A stretch of 64,000 nucleotides of DNA from NCBI GenBank assembly GCA_947494925.1, contig CANLWS010000014.1:1-64000 (forward strand). The letters run 5' to 3'. The stretch is from an uncultured Alteromonadaceae bacterium (GTDB lineage Bacteria; Pseudomonadota; Gammaproteobacteria; Enterobacterales; Alteromonadaceae). Position numbers and translations under genes: made by a program. Positions 27,545 through 36,880 of this stretch are shown here, in pieces. A model generated the notes under the pieces. That model was given only the letters and a program-made list of their open reading frames with translations, ran no database searches and had not been told where the DNA came from. The stretch's first letter is position 1; each line of letters starts with the position of its first letter.

Positions 27545-28861
27545 CTAAAGGGGTAGGGTGATCTTAATTGCTGCACCGCCGAATTCGGAGTCTGAAATTT
27601 CCAGTTGCCCCTGGTAGGCTGTCAGCAAGTCCGCTACTACTGCCATGCCGATTCCCTGGCCTTCAGAGTAGCTGTCTAATCTGGCTCCCCGATTTAACAT
27701 CTTCTGTCGGTCTTCCAACTTAATCCCGGGCCCATCATCACTGATGGTTATCTGCAGCTGCTCTCTGAGTTCACTTGCTTCAACTCTAACCTGCTGTTTT
27801 GCCGCCTTACAGGCGTTATCCAGCAGATTGCCGAGTAGCTCCAGCAAGTCAGTCTTATCAGTTCGGTAGTGAGTAAGCTCAGCAACCTGAACAGTGATAT
27901 CCAGGTTTTTATCGGCATACACTTTTTGCATCGCACCAACCAGTTTTTTTAGCAAAGGCGCAAGCGGTTCAACCGTCTCCCAATGACTTCCCGCTCTGGC
28001 TGCTGCGCGCTTCAATTGACGTTGGATTATGTTGTTGATTTGCTGTAGCGGTTCCTGGGACTCGTTAGGCATTTTATCTGTACCTGACAATACCGCCAGA
28101 GGCGTTTTAAGACTGTGAGCAAGATCGCTTAAACTGTTTTTATAACGACTTCGCTGTTGTTGTTCGGTATCCAGCAAGTGATTGATATTGGATTTGAGCT
28201 TTTCAAGTTCAGGGGGATATCGGGCGGAAATGCGTTCAATTTTACCTGCCTCAGCTTGCTTAATCTGCTCGATTAGCTGATTGATAGGTTTTAATGCCGC
28301 ATTCAGGCTGAACAGCAACAGTGCTATCAGAAGCAGGGCAATTAACCCTAACCAGTTCCACAAGGTATTGGCAAATGTTTGTTGTTCAGATTCAAAGGTT
28401 TGCCTGTCCTGTAAAATATAAAAACTCACTGGTCTGAAACCCTCGCTGGTTTCAAATTCAGCGGTATAAGCAAACAGAAAATAGCTGGTTTCCATACTGA
28501 ACTCAGCATCAAATGCTTCCTGGCCCACTGTTGGCGCTGAAAATTGCGGTACGCGATTCCAGTTTAAGGTTGAAAGGGATTGCCACACCAATTCAGAGTC
28601 TTTGTGGATGAACGCATACAGGCCCGAACCTGGTATGTTCAACTTATCATTGAATAACTGCTCAGGCATGCTCGGCTCTCCATCCTCCACCTCAAATTCT
28701 GATATCAAGGTCAGACTCTGAATGCGCAGCTGTTCGAGCATTGATTGACTCAGACTATTGGTAAACGCTTGTTCAAGTGTGATTGCGGTTAACGGGATAA
28801 AAAACACCAATGCTAACAGTGCCGCAGCAAAACTGCGTAAACGAAGAGATAACCTTGTCAT
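27545..28861 (-). CDS. PhoQ-like sensor histidine kinase
   Basis: A 438-residue inner-membrane kinase. Two membrane segments (about 12-32 and 170-190) flank a periplasmic sensor domain. A HAMP-like linker follows, then the dimerisation helix with the phospho-accepting His in 'SDLAHSLKTPLAVL', then the ATPase with N box 'LGNLLDNACKAA', G1 'ISDDGPGI' and G2 'GQGIGMAVVADLL'. It lies 16 bp after the cognate response regulator. The overall plan resembles PhoQ/CrrB-type kinases; the signal cannot be deduced. Confidence 0.9.
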   Translation of the reverse strand: MTRLSLRLRSFAAALLALVFFIPLTAITLEQAFTNSLSQSMLEQLRIQSLTLISEFEVEDGEPSMPEQLFNDKLNIPGSGLYAFIHKDSELVWQSLSTLNWNRVPQFSAPTVGQEAFDAEFSMETSYFLFAYTAEFETSEGFRPVSFYILQDRQTFESEQQTFANTLWNWLGLIALLLIALLLFSLNAALKPINQLIEQIKQAEAGKIERISARYPPELEKLKSNINHLLDTEQQQRSRYKNSLSDLAHSLKTPLAVLSGTDKMPNESQEPLQQINNIIQRQLKRAAARAGSHWETVEPLAPLLKKLVGAMQKVYADKNLDITVQVAELTHYRTDKTDLLELLGNLLDNACKAAKQQVRVEASELREQLQITISDDGPGIKLEDRQKMLNRGARLDSYSEGQGIGMAVVADLLTAYQGQLEISDSEFGGAAIKITLPL

Positions 28862-28877
28862 CTAAGGCTGGGCCTGA

Positions 28878-29552
28878 TCATAGGTTACGATTAAATCGGT
28901 AACCTCGACCTCGCAAGGTTTCAATAGGTTTTAGAGTACCTTCAGGATCCAGCTTTTTACGGAGTCTACCCACAAATACCTCAATAACATTGCTATCCAG
29001 ATCAAAATCCTGGTCGTATATATGTTCTGTGAGTTCTGTTTTAGACACAATTTTTTGCGGGTTCAAAATCAGATATTCAAGGACTTTGTATTCGTAGGCC
29101 GTCAGTTCTAATGGTTGTTGATTGACTAAGACCTCTTCTGCGACTGTGTCCAGGCTGATAGGTCCTCGTTCGATCATTGGATTGGCCTGACCAGCAGAGC
29201 GACGTATCAAGGCCTTGGTTCTGGCCAGTAATTCTTCATTGTGGAAGGGTTTGGTGAGGTAATCATCTGCTCCTGCATCTAATCCTTCTACTTTCTCCTG
29301 CCAACGGTCACGGGCCGTAAGGATCAGGATAGGGCACTTAACGTTGTTTTTCCGTGCTCTCTGGATGACTTCAAATCCATCCATTACTGGTAAACCGATA
29401 TCGATAATTGCCAGGTCGTATGGGTGCTCATTCAACAAAAAGTCAGCTTTGCCACCATCATCTGCCAAATCTACGCTGTATCCATTTTGTTGTAATAACT
29501 GATCTAACTGAGTCAATAACCTGGCGTCATCCTCGACAATCAATACACGCAT
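28878..29552 (-). CDS. PhoP-like OmpR-family response regulator
   Basis: A 224-residue transcription factor. The receiver domain has the phospho-acceptor Asp in 'LAIIDIGLPVMDGFEV', the acidic pocket 'VEDDAR' and the conserved Lys in 'DYLTKPFHNEEL'. The C-terminal winged-helix domain ends 'LRKKLDPEGTLKPIETLRGRGYRF', typical of OmpR/PhoP. It overlaps the upstream PepSY-like gene by one base and precedes the kinase gene, making a single operon. Confidence 0.94.
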   Translation of the reverse strand: MRVLIVEDDARLLTQLDQLLQQNGYSVDLADDGGKADFLLNEHPYDLAIIDIGLPVMDGFEVIQRARKNNVKCPILILTARDRWQEKVEGLDAGADDYLTKPFHNEELLARTKALIRRSAGQANPMIERGPISLDTVAEEVLVNQQPLELTAYEYKVLEYLILNPQKIVSKTELTEHIYDQDFDLDSNVIEVFVGRLRKKLDPEGTLKPIETLRGRGYRFNRNL

Positions 29553-29839
29553 TACTTTTCCTTTTTCTTTTTGGTCTGGCTTACTTTTCCTGAGCGTTTA
29601 TCCACGTCAACCGATACAACCCGACCTGATTTTTGCAACATTTTAACTCTGTACTTACTTTTGTTCTGATTCTGATCAACTTTAAGAACACGACCTTTCA
29701 CTTTTTGCTGCGCTTTTTTAGCAGCCTGTGCTTTGTCTATGCTCTGTTTGTCTTTACTTTGGGCACCCGCAACTGGATGCAGACTGACTGCACCCAAAAT
29801 CATGATAGCGGTGATTAAGTATTTCCATCGTTTTGTCAA
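29552..29839 (-). CDS. Periplasmic PepSY-like small protein
   Basis: A 95-residue exported protein with a signal peptide ('LITAIMILGAVSLHPVAGA'). The rest resembles a PepSY domain: a helix 'KAQAAKKAQQKVKGRV' followed by strands 'VLKVDQNQNKSKYRVKML' and 'VSVDVDKRSGKV', ending in a Lys-rich tail. PepSY proteins next to two-component systems are often periplasmic modulators of the kinase. Its stop overlaps the regulator start by one base, supporting a shared function. Confidence 0.8.
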   Translation of the reverse strand: MTKRWKYLITAIMILGAVSLHPVAGAQSKDKQSIDKAQAAKKAQQKVKGRVLKVDQNQNKSKYRVKMLQKSGRVVSVDVDKRSGKVSQTKKKKEK

Positions 29840-29882
29840 AATCTAAACCTGCATTGTTGGCGTTTGCAAATAAGGTTGTGCA

Positions 29883-30386
29883 TTAATATTCGTAATGCGT
29901 AGGTGAAACTTTAACACGAACCTTGATTTTGTCACCTGGATGTTTGCGCATAAAAGTGTGATAGGTGTCTCCGTTATAACGATATTTCACTTTATATCCT
30001 TTGAGTTTCTTCACCTTACGGGTATTTTCATGCACGATTTCACAACGACGTTCAACCCTATGAGCTCGATGACTGGCAGAGTGCCCCAATGAACCGCCTA
30101 TAATTGCTCCTGCGACAGTACTGGCTCTGTTATCGCCTATTGCATTGCCTATCACGCCACCGATAATGGCACCCGCTACAGTTGGCGCCCCATCATGGTG
30201 TCGGCGCGAGCGGTAACGCACGTTATAACATTGTTCAACAGGTTCACTTATTGTCACATAGTGAAATACCGGGCGTGCTTTTTTCACTTTTGCATAATCA
30301 TAGTAAGTTTCTGCCATTGCGTTAGCACTGGTCAATGTACCAACTACAGTCAAACTCATTATCAGGCGTTTTATCAGATTTTTCAT
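29883..30386 (-). CDS. Glycine-zipper 2TM domain envelope protein
   Basis: A 167-residue exported protein with an N-terminal signal peptide ('RLIMSLTVVGTLTSANAMA'). Residues about 70-110 hold a duplicated Gly-zipper repeat ('VAGAIIGGVIGNAIG' and 'VAGAIIGGSLGHSA'), as in Rickettsia 17-kDa-like proteins. The C-terminal domain has conserved Cys residues ('VEQCYNV', 'RRCEIVHE') and strands. It is the first gene of the run leading into the PhoPQ-like operon, 43 bp before the PepSY-like gene, and may be both target and member of that regulon. Confidence 0.85.
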   Translation of the reverse strand: MKNLIKRLIMSLTVVGTLTSANAMAETYYDYAKVKKARPVFHYVTISEPVEQCYNVRYRSRRHHDGAPTVAGAIIGGVIGNAIGDNRASTVAGAIIGGSLGHSASHRAHRVERRCEIVHENTRKVKKLKGYKVKYRYNGDTYHTFMRKHPGDKIKVRVKVSPTHYEY

Positions 30387-30503
30387 AAGATTCTCCTTTC
30401 GTTATGGAGAATAGTAGGGGCAGTACACTGAATTTTAACTGAATCGAATATTAAGAAAGGATTGGAATTAACTTAAATCATATTGAGCAACCCCAACTCG
30501 GGA

Positions 30504-30974
30504 CTAAGTATTAGCAACTAGCTGCGGTGCGGTCTTTGTTTGCCACGGATTTTCACATTTAGCGGACACAGTTTTGTTTTTGTTTGAAGTATAAATGTGG
30601 ACAGACAAGTTTATATGTCTGAGTTGATTCCACAAGGCAATGTTTTCGGCTTTAGGGCAAATGGCTTCACGGAGGTATTTTTCCTGTATTTCCACCTTCA
30701 AATCGAGTTTTTCAGGGATCTGAATATAGGCATTCACACCGTTATGGCCTGCTTTAGCACCTTTGTAATACCAGTCTCCGGCTATAAAGCTGGCATAGAA
30801 CGCCCGATTGACCGTTTTCAATGTGTCGTCAGACACGCTGATAGCGGATTTATCCGCGTAGCGGGGAATATACATGCGTATATCCTGGACACAGGCAGAA
30901 AGTATGGTAAACAAAATCAGGGCGCACGCTATGCGTGTATGCCGATTTGATTTAAACCACTCAATGATTGTCAT
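30504..30974 (-). CDS. Putative lipoprotein, function unknown
   Basis: A 156-residue protein with a long N-region and a lipobox ILSAC at about residues 24-28, so it should be lipid-anchored. The remainder has two further Cys residues (in 'REAICPKAEN' and 'SAKCENPWQ') that may form a disulfide. I do not recognise the family. It stands alone between the glycine-zipper gene and arfB, on the same strand. Confidence 0.65.
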   Translation of the reverse strand: MTIIEWFKSNRHTRIACALILFTILSACVQDIRMYIPRYADKSAISVSDDTLKTVNRAFYASFIAGDWYYKGAKAGHNGVNAYIQIPEKLDLKVEIQEKYLREAICPKAENIALWNQLRHINLSVHIYTSNKNKTVSAKCENPWQTKTAPQLVANT

Positions 30975-31071
30975 TCTATTTCCCCTGATACCTCTCTTTC
31001 TATCGGCGTTTAAGGGGGAGTCTTTAATGATTTAAGGGTGTGCGGGGCGGGATATCACTCAAGTGACTGAT

Positions 31072-31485
31072 TTAGAAATCAACTTTTTTTCTCAGTGTTT
31101 TTCGTTGACCTAGTTTCTTCTTGCCCTCCACCCGCCTTTTTTGCGAAGCTTTAGTGGGCTTGGTGGGGCGTCTGGCTTTTTGCACTACGCCGGCTTGGCG
31201 AATTATCTGTACCAATCGTTCCACTGCATCTTGTCTGTTCATGTCCTGTGTCCGGTAAGATTGTGCTTTTAACACCAAAATACCATCCCGGGTGATCCGG
31301 CTATCCTGACCAGAGAGCAATCTTTGTTTGTAGAATTCCGGTAGCGATGAGCCTGCAATATTAAAACGTAAATGAATTGCACTTGAGACTTTATTGACAT
31401 TCTGGCCACCCGCACCCTGGGCACGGATGGCACTGAACTCTAACTCCGATTCGGCAATTGACACATTTGAACTGATTTCAATCAT
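31072..31485 (-). CDS. arfB: Alternative ribosome-rescue factor ArfB (YaeJ)
   Basis: A 137-residue peptidyl-tRNA hydrolase that rescues ribosomes stalled without a stop codon. The catalytic GGQ is in 'SAIRAQGAGGQNVNKVSSA', and the C-terminal Lys/Arg-rich tail ('KASQKRRVEGKKKLGQRKT') is the part that enters the empty mRNA channel. The stop-codon recognition domain of classical release factors is absent, as expected. It follows the yciI gene with a 4-bp gap. Confidence 0.93.
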   Translation of the reverse strand: MIEISSNVSIAESELEFSAIRAQGAGGQNVNKVSSAIHLRFNIAGSSLPEFYKQRLLSGQDSRITRDGILVLKAQSYRTQDMNRQDAVERLVQIIRQAGVVQKARRPTKPTKASQKRRVEGKKKLGQRKTLRKKVDF

Positions 31486-31489
31486 GGTA

Positions 31490-31789
31490 CTAAGGTAAAA
31501 CCTTTTTGTAGGGTTTTACCACGACCTTTTCATAAACACCTGCTTCTAAATAAGGGTCGCTGTCAGCCCAGGCTTGAGCTGCGGCTAAATCATCAAAATC
31601 CGCGACAACCATGGAGCCGGTAAAACCTGCTTCTCCTGGATCTTCACTGTCGATCGCTGGGCAGGGACCTGCAATCAGCAATCTGCCCAAATCTTTTAAG
31701 GTCTGCAATCTTTCGATGTGAGCAGGTCTTGCCTGTTTACGTTTAGGTAAACTGTTGGGCACATCTTCGCTGTATATCATATACCACAT
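31490..31789 (-). CDS. yciI: YciI family protein
   Basis: A 99-residue ferredoxin-like-fold protein aligning by eye with E. coli YciI ('[28 protein letters not shown]', '[26 protein letters not shown]'). The conserved His/Asp pair suggests a small enzyme, but no reaction is proven. It lies 9 bp after trpA at the end of the trp operon, so it may be co-transcribed with it. Confidence 0.93.
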   Translation of the reverse strand: MWYMIYSEDVPNSLPKRKQARPAHIERLQTLKDLGRLLIAGPCPAIDSEDPGEAGFTGSMVVADFDDLAAAQAWADSDPYLEAGVYEKVVVKPYKKVLP

Positions 31790-31798
31790 GGTTTTCTC

Positions 31799-32605
31799 CT
31801 AGCGTTGCGTAGCTTGTTTCATTTGCTGCACGAACTGACCAAGCTGGGCGAGCATCGCCGTGTCATCAGATAAGTTCTCGGCAATAATATTCACAGTCGC
31901 TGACCCGGAAATTGCTCCTGCAGCGCCAGCTTTGATTGCTGCCGTAACTTGCTCGGGTTTGGAAATACCAAAGCCAAGCAGGGGAGGTGCAACTTCATAT
32001 TGAGTGAGCTTGCTAATCAATTCGTCAGCCGGGATGGTCGCCGCGGTTTCCGCGCCTGTCACACCAGCTCTGCCAAGCAGGTAAGTATAGCCTTGTGATT
32101 TCTCACCAATTTCTTTAAGGGTGTCATCGTTGGCATTTGGCGGTGCAATCAGTATCTGTTGAATGCCATGTTGGTTAGCCACCTCAATAAATCGGTCGGC
32201 TTCGCGCAGCGGTACATCGGCGATTAATATTGAATCCACTCCGGCATCAGCAGCCTTTTGATAAAAGCTGTTAACGCCAGGCGCTAATACCAGATTGCTA
32301 TACAACAACAAACCGATAGGAATACTGGGGTAAGCTTCACGTATCTGTGCAATTACATCAAAGCAGTCAGTGGGAGTCATGCCATTGTCGAGAGCACGGA
32401 TACTGGCATGCTGAATGGTTGGACCGTCTGCGATAGGATCGGAAAACGGAAAACCCAGCTCCAGCGCGTCTGCGCCACTTTCAACCAGCGTTTTGATGAT
32501 TTCAAAAGAAGTTTGTTTGTCCGGGTCGCCAATCATCACGAAAGGAACAAATGCACCTTGGTTTTTTGCGCTTAGTGCGCTGAACATATCTGCATAACGT
32601 TGCAT
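31799..32605 (-). CDS. trpA: Tryptophan synthase alpha subunit
   Basis: A 268-residue TIM barrel cleaving indole-3-glycerol phosphate to indole, which channels to TrpB. '[19 protein letters not shown]' contains the catalytic Glu and Asp-60-equivalent, '[11 protein letters not shown]' the second loop, and '[10 protein letters not shown]' the phosphate-loop region. Its start overlaps the trpB stop by one base, which favours stoichiometric translation. Confidence 0.97.
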   Translation of the reverse strand: MQRYADMFSALSAKNQGAFVPFVMIGDPDKQTSFEIIKTLVESGADALELGFPFSDPIADGPTIQHASIRALDNGMTPTDCFDVIAQIREAYPSIPIGLLLYSNLVLAPGVNSFYQKAADAGVDSILIADVPLREADRFIEVANQHGIQQILIAPPNANDDTLKEIGEKSQGYTYLLGRAGVTGAETAATIPADELISKLTQYEVAPPLLGFGISKPEQVTAAIKAGAAGAISGSATVNIIAENLSDDTAMLAQLGQFVQQMKQATQR

Positions 32606-33783
32606 TATTTGTCTCCCAGAATACTGTGAACATGGGCAAGGTCTTTGTCACCACGCCCAGAAAGATTTAATACTATGATAGTGCCGTCTTCTGCCTCTTC
32701 GGCCATGTTTAACGCATGTGCCAGGGCGTGCGCCGATTCAAGCGCCGGGATAATACCTTCTTTGCGGGCAAGGATCTGAAAGGCATTCAGTGCTTCTTCA
32801 TCAGTTACTGAAGCATATTCTGCCCGGCCAATATCATGTAAGTAGGCGTGTTGTGGACCCACGGCCGGATAGTCCAATCCGGCAGACACTGAGTAAGATT
32901 CTTCAATCTGACCGTCCTTGTCCTGCATGATGTAGCTGAACGCGCCATGCAATATACCTTTGGTTCCTTTGCCTATTGCAGCACCATGTTCATGGGTGTG
33001 TATACCTTTACCAGCAGGCTCTACTCCCACTAATCTAACACTGGGTTCATCGATGAAATCTGCAAACATGCCGATTGCATTGGAACCACCGCCCACGCAG
33101 GCCACCACTGCATCAGGCAAGCGTCCTTCTTTTTCCATAATCTGTGCCCGTGTTTCTTCGCCTATCATGCGATGGAACTCTCTGACTATGGTGGGGAAGG
33201 GGTGAGGTCCAGCTGCTGTACCTAATAAATAGTGGGCTTTGTCATAATTGGCGGACCAGTCACGCATGGCTTCGTTCACGGCATCTTTTAGGGTGCCAGA
33301 ACCAGAATTAACTGGAATAACTTCGGCGCCCATGAGGCGCATTCTGAATACATTGGGAGCCTGGCGTTCCACATCTTTAGCGCCCATGTAGATGCGGCAT
33401 TTAAGCCCCATTAGTGCACAGGCCAAAGCCGTGGCGACACCATGTTGACCAGCACCCGTTTCAGCAATGACTTCTGTTTTGCCCATGCGCTTGGTGAGAA
33501 TAGCCTGACCCAGCACCTGATTGGTTTTATGCGCACCTCCGTGCAGCAAATCTTCTCGCTTCAGATAGAGTTTGACGTTTGGGTTACTCACCAGATTCTG
33601 ACTCAATGTCATGGAAGTAGGACGTCCGGCGTAGTCTTTTAATAACCCGTGAAACTCTTTTTCGAAGCTTGGGTCTGCCTGTGCATCAATAAATGCCTGC
33701 TCCAATTGGTCAAGGGCAGGAATAAGCAATTCTGGCACGTACATGCCGCCAAAATCGCCGAACTTGCTGTCTAAGTTGTTCAT
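32605..33783 (-). CDS. trpB: Tryptophan synthase beta subunit
   Basis: A 392-residue PLP enzyme condensing indole with serine. The PLP lysine is in '[10 protein letters not shown]', the phosphate-binding Gly-rich loop in '[10 protein letters not shown]', and the catalytic Glu region in '[13 protein letters not shown]'. Length is standard. It lies between trpCF and trpA in the operon. Confidence 0.98.
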   Translation of the reverse strand: MNNLDSKFGDFGGMYVPELLIPALDQLEQAFIDAQADPSFEKEFHGLLKDYAGRPTSMTLSQNLVSNPNVKLYLKREDLLHGGAHKTNQVLGQAILTKRMGKTEVIAETGAGQHGVATALACALMGLKCRIYMGAKDVERQAPNVFRMRLMGAEVIPVNSGSGTLKDAVNEAMRDWSANYDKAHYLLGTAAGPHPFPTIVREFHRMIGEETRAQIMEKEGRLPDAVVACVGGGSNAIGMFADFIDEPSVRLVGVEPAGKGIHTHEHGAAIGKGTKGILHGAFSYIMQDKDGQIEESYSVSAGLDYPAVGPQHAYLHDIGRAEYASVTDEEALNAFQILARKEGIIPALESAHALAHALNMAEEAEDGTIIVLNLSGRGDKDLAHVHSILGDK

Positions 33784-33823
33784 CTTGTTCTCTTACTCTG
33801 TTAATTTTGTATTCAATAAGTGA

Positions 33824-35206
33824 CTAATAAGTGCGAAGCTGGCGAAACGCCTGTTTTATTTTTTCGGGATCTTTCACTCCCGGAGACGCTTCAACACCTG
33901 AATTTAAATCCCATCCGGCAACACCTGTTTTTGCGGCATCCAACAGGTTTTCCGGATTCAGTCCGCCGGCTAATATGACCCTGGTTTTATCCTCAACCTG
34001 GTCTAACAATCGCCAATCGAAAACCTTGCCTGTGCCACCAGACTGATCGCCTACCTGACAGTCAAGCAGATCTATATCTGTATTGGTTAAATTCACTTCC
34101 GGCAAAACTGTTGTCACACCCTGAGCGTTCCAGACAGCGCATTCTGCGGGCAGCAGTTGTCTTAGCTCAGCAATAGATTGATTATCTTCCTGACCATGCA
34201 ACTGCACAGCTTTAAGGCCCAAGACCTCAACCTTGTTTAGGACCTCACCGAGGGGCGCGTTAACAAACACACCCACGTAGTTAAAGGGCACCTTGGAAAC
34301 AATCTCCGCCGACGCCTCGGTTGTGACAAAACGTTTTGATTTCGGATGGAAAATTAAACCGGCATAACTGGCGCCTGATTCTGCCACTTGACGGGCATTA
34401 TCCTCATTGGTGATGCCACAGATTTTAACTGTACCGTATACCAGTTTTTTAACCGCTTGCTTCACGTCGGCTTCTGCCATGACTGAGCTACCTACCAGAA
34501 ACCCGTCAACCAAAGGCGCAAGCCTGCGTACGTCTTGATTAGTGTAGATACCGGACTCGGAAATGATCAGACAAGAATGGCCACTGGCTTTAATCATGGG
34601 CACCAGCTTTTCTGTCATGGCCAGATCGGTGGATAGGTCACGCAAATTTCGATTGTTAATGCCAATGATCCTGGCCTTTAGCGCCAGCGCACGCTCTACT
34701 TCTTCTTCGTTACTGACTTCAGTTAATACATCAAGTTTGTACTTTTCTGCCAGCGCAGCAAGTTCACTGTATTCTTCATCACTAAGCACAGACAGCATTA
34801 ACAGAATTGCATCCGCATTATGGTGCCTTGCCAGATAGACTTGGTAAGGTTCAACGAAGAAGTCCTTGTTGATCACGGGTTGGGTCACGTGCTCACGAAC
34901 ATATTCCAGGTATTCGAATTTACCCTGAAAGTACTTTTCATCTGTCAGTACGGAGATGCAGGCCGCATAGGGACCATAGGCATCAATGATCTCGTCTAAA
35001 TCAAAGTTCTCCCGAATAAGTCCTTTAGAGGGAGAGGCTTTTTTGCATTCAAAAATATAACCAGCATTAGGTTTTGCCAATGCATCGTAAAAACTGCGAT
35101 CTGAGGGGGTCAGTGCATCAACAAACTCGGACAAGGGCAGAGCGGCTTTTCGTTGAACCAATTCAGATCGTTTATCTGCGACGATTTTTTCAAGCACATT
35201 TGCCAC
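33824..35206 (-). CDS. trpCF: Bifunctional indole-3-glycerol phosphate synthase / phosphoribosylanthranilate isomerase
   Basis: A 460-residue fusion of two TIM barrels, as in enteric and many other gammaproteobacteria. The N-terminal IGPS half (to about 255) has 'FECKKASPSKGLI', 'VINKDFFVEPYQV' and 'LIISESGI'. The PRAI half starts at 'VKICGITNEDNAR' with the catalytic Cys and ends 'ILAGGLNPEN ... DLNSGVE'. It catalyses two consecutive steps of tryptophan synthesis. Its start overlaps the trpD stop by one base. Confidence 0.97.
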   Translation of the reverse strand: MANVLEKIVADKRSELVQRKAALPLSEFVDALTPSDRSFYDALAKPNAGYIFECKKASPSKGLIRENFDLDEIIDAYGPYAACISVLTDEKYFQGKFEYLEYVREHVTQPVINKDFFVEPYQVYLARHHNADAILLMLSVLSDEEYSELAALAEKYKLDVLTEVSNEEEVERALALKARIIGINNRNLRDLSTDLAMTEKLVPMIKASGHSCLIISESGIYTNQDVRRLAPLVDGFLVGSSVMAEADVKQAVKKLVYGTVKICGITNEDNARQVAESGASYAGLIFHPKSKRFVTTEASAEIVSKVPFNYVGVFVNAPLGEVLNKVEVLGLKAVQLHGQEDNQSIAELRQLLPAECAVWNAQGVTTVLPEVNLTNTDIDLLDCQVGDQSGGTGKVFDWRLLDQVEDKTRVILAGGLNPENLLDAAKTGVAGWDLNSGVEASPGVKDPEKIKQAFRQLRTY

Positions 35207-36246
35207 TAGTTCTGCTCCTGACTGACAAGCGCGGCTTGTTCGATGGTGGATAATGGAAGTCCTTGTTGCATGGCGGAAATAGCCATGTCGGCCCCAGCTT
35301 TGAAACTATCCGCTTTGCCACATAGTTTGAGTAACGCGCCAGCATTCATGGCCACAGCCGCCTGATGCGCAGCTTGTCCTTTGCCTGTCAGTACCTGCTC
35401 AATCAACGCCTTATTCTCTTCCGGTTCGCCCCCTTTGATGGCGTCTATCGGATATTCTTCCAGACCAAAGTCCTGAGCAGACAAGGTGTATTCCCGAATT
35501 GATTGACCTTCTACTTCAACCACCTGAGAGGTGCCGTGCAAAGCAAGTTCATCTAGGCCTGAGCCATGCACAACCAAGGCATGTTCGTAACCCAGCAGTT
35601 GTAATGTCTCAGCAAATGGCCTCAGCAAAGCCGGGTCGTAAACACCTATCATCATGTGAGTCGGGCTGGCCGGGTTGGCCAATGGGCCTAACAGATTGAA
35701 CAGAGTGCGGGTTTTCAGTGTTGTCCGGACCCGCATTGCATGTTTGATCCCTGCATGATAATTGGGGGCAAACAGAAAACATAGGTTCGATTCATCCAGA
35801 CACTGCCTTGCTGTATCAGCTGACATAGTCAGATTCAACCCAAAGGTTCTAAACAGGTCGGCTGAGCCAGACTTACTGGAAACGCTGCGGTTTCCGTGTT
35901 TCGCAACTTTCAATCCACAACTGGCGGCCACTATCGCGGCGGCTGAGGAAATGTTGATGGTATTATGACCATCACCGCCTGTGCCCACTATGTCTGCAAA
36001 CACGTAATCTGGTCGCGGGAAGGGGGCAGCATTGTCAATTAAGGCTGCAGCGGCGCCAGCTATTTCTTCTGGTGTTTCACCTTTGATTTTCAACGCGGTC
36101 AATAAAGAGGACAGAATTATGTCATCTACCTCACCACGGATAACACTGCCAAATAGCGCCTGTACCCGTTTTTTGTCAAGTGACTGTCCATTAAACAGGG
36201 TTTCCAGACTGCTCAAAAAATCGATTGGTTGTTTGTCATTACTCAC
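35206..36246 (-). CDS. trpD: Anthranilate phosphoribosyltransferase
   Basis: About 346 residues from GTG 36246, chosen because AGAGGA lies 10 bp upstream and the start falls just after trpG; a longer reading to 36318 would overlap trpG by 56 bp. The enzyme transfers phosphoribose from PRPP to anthranilate. '[18 protein letters not shown]' is the PRPP-binding loop, '[16 protein letters not shown]' and '[13 protein letters not shown]' are the anthranilate and Mg sites. It is separate from trpG, unlike the fused E. coli TrpGD. Confidence 0.95.
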   Translation of the reverse strand: MSNDKQPIDFLSSLETLFNGQSLDKKRVQALFGSVIRGEVDDIILSSLLTALKIKGETPEEIAGAAAALIDNAAPFPRPDYVFADIVGTGGDGHNTINISSAAAIVAASCGLKVAKHGNRSVSSKSGSADLFRTFGLNLTMSADTARQCLDESNLCFLFAPNYHAGIKHAMRVRTTLKTRTLFNLLGPLANPASPTHMMIGVYDPALLRPFAETLQLLGYEHALVVHGSGLDELALHGTSQVVEVEGQSIREYTLSAQDFGLEEYPIDAIKGGEPEENKALIEQVLTGKGQAAHQAAVAMNAGALLKLCGKADSFKAGADMAISAMQQGLPLSTIEQAALVSQEQN

Positions 36247-36262
36247 GACTGGAATTTCCTCT

Positions 36263-36880
36263 TTAATTAGTTGAATCGAGTAAAAAGTCGACGCTTTGGC
36301 GTAACAGCTGACTTCCATGGGAGGTCAATATGGATTCAGGATGAAATTGAAATCCGAGCATTTTCCGCTGTCGGTTTAATACTGCCATAGGCACATTTTG
36401 GATTTTTGCCAGCACTTCCAGGTCGTCGGATAGTTTACTGCCCATCAACGAGTGATAGCGCGCTACCGGAAGGGGATGACTTAGTCCGGTAAACATGTCT
36501 GATTGATTGTGCTCTATCAGAGATGATTTACCGTGCATTACCTGTTCTGCGCGGATAATTTCACCGCCAAAATACTCAACAATTGCCTGATGTCCAAGAC
36601 ATATACCCAGTACCGGAAAGTGTCCTTCTACCAAGCCCACTAAATCCAGCATACAACCTGCTTCAGAAGGCGTTCCAGGACCGGGAGATAACATTAATAA
36701 CACGTCACTCTGTTTGGACTTTTCCTGCATCTGTGTATATATATGTTGGGCTGAAACTGAATTGCGATAAATAACCAGTTCCAGACCCATACCTCTGAGT
36801 TCATCCACCAGGTTGTAAGTAAAGGAGTCGAAATTGTCCACCAGGAAAACGCAAATTTTCTTGTCCACTAGGCTATCCAT
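36263..36880 (-). CDS. trpG: Anthranilate synthase glutamine amidotransferase component
   Basis: A 205-residue class I amidotransferase supplying ammonia to TrpE. '[16 protein letters not shown]' opens the fold, '[18 protein letters not shown]' has the catalytic Cys, and '[16 protein letters not shown]' has the catalytic His and Glu. The start ATG overlaps the last base of the trpE stop codon (TAATG), typical of coupled translation. Confidence 0.96.
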   Translation of the reverse strand: MDSLVDKKICVFLVDNFDSFTYNLVDELRGMGLELVIYRNSVSAQHIYTQMQEKSKQSDVLLMLSPGPGTPSEAGCMLDLVGLVEGHFPVLGICLGHQAIVEYFGGEIIRAEQVMHGKSSLIEHNQSDMFTGLSHPLPVARYHSLMGSKLSDDLEVLAKIQNVPMAVLNRQRKMLGFQFHPESILTSHGSQLLRQSVDFLLDSTN

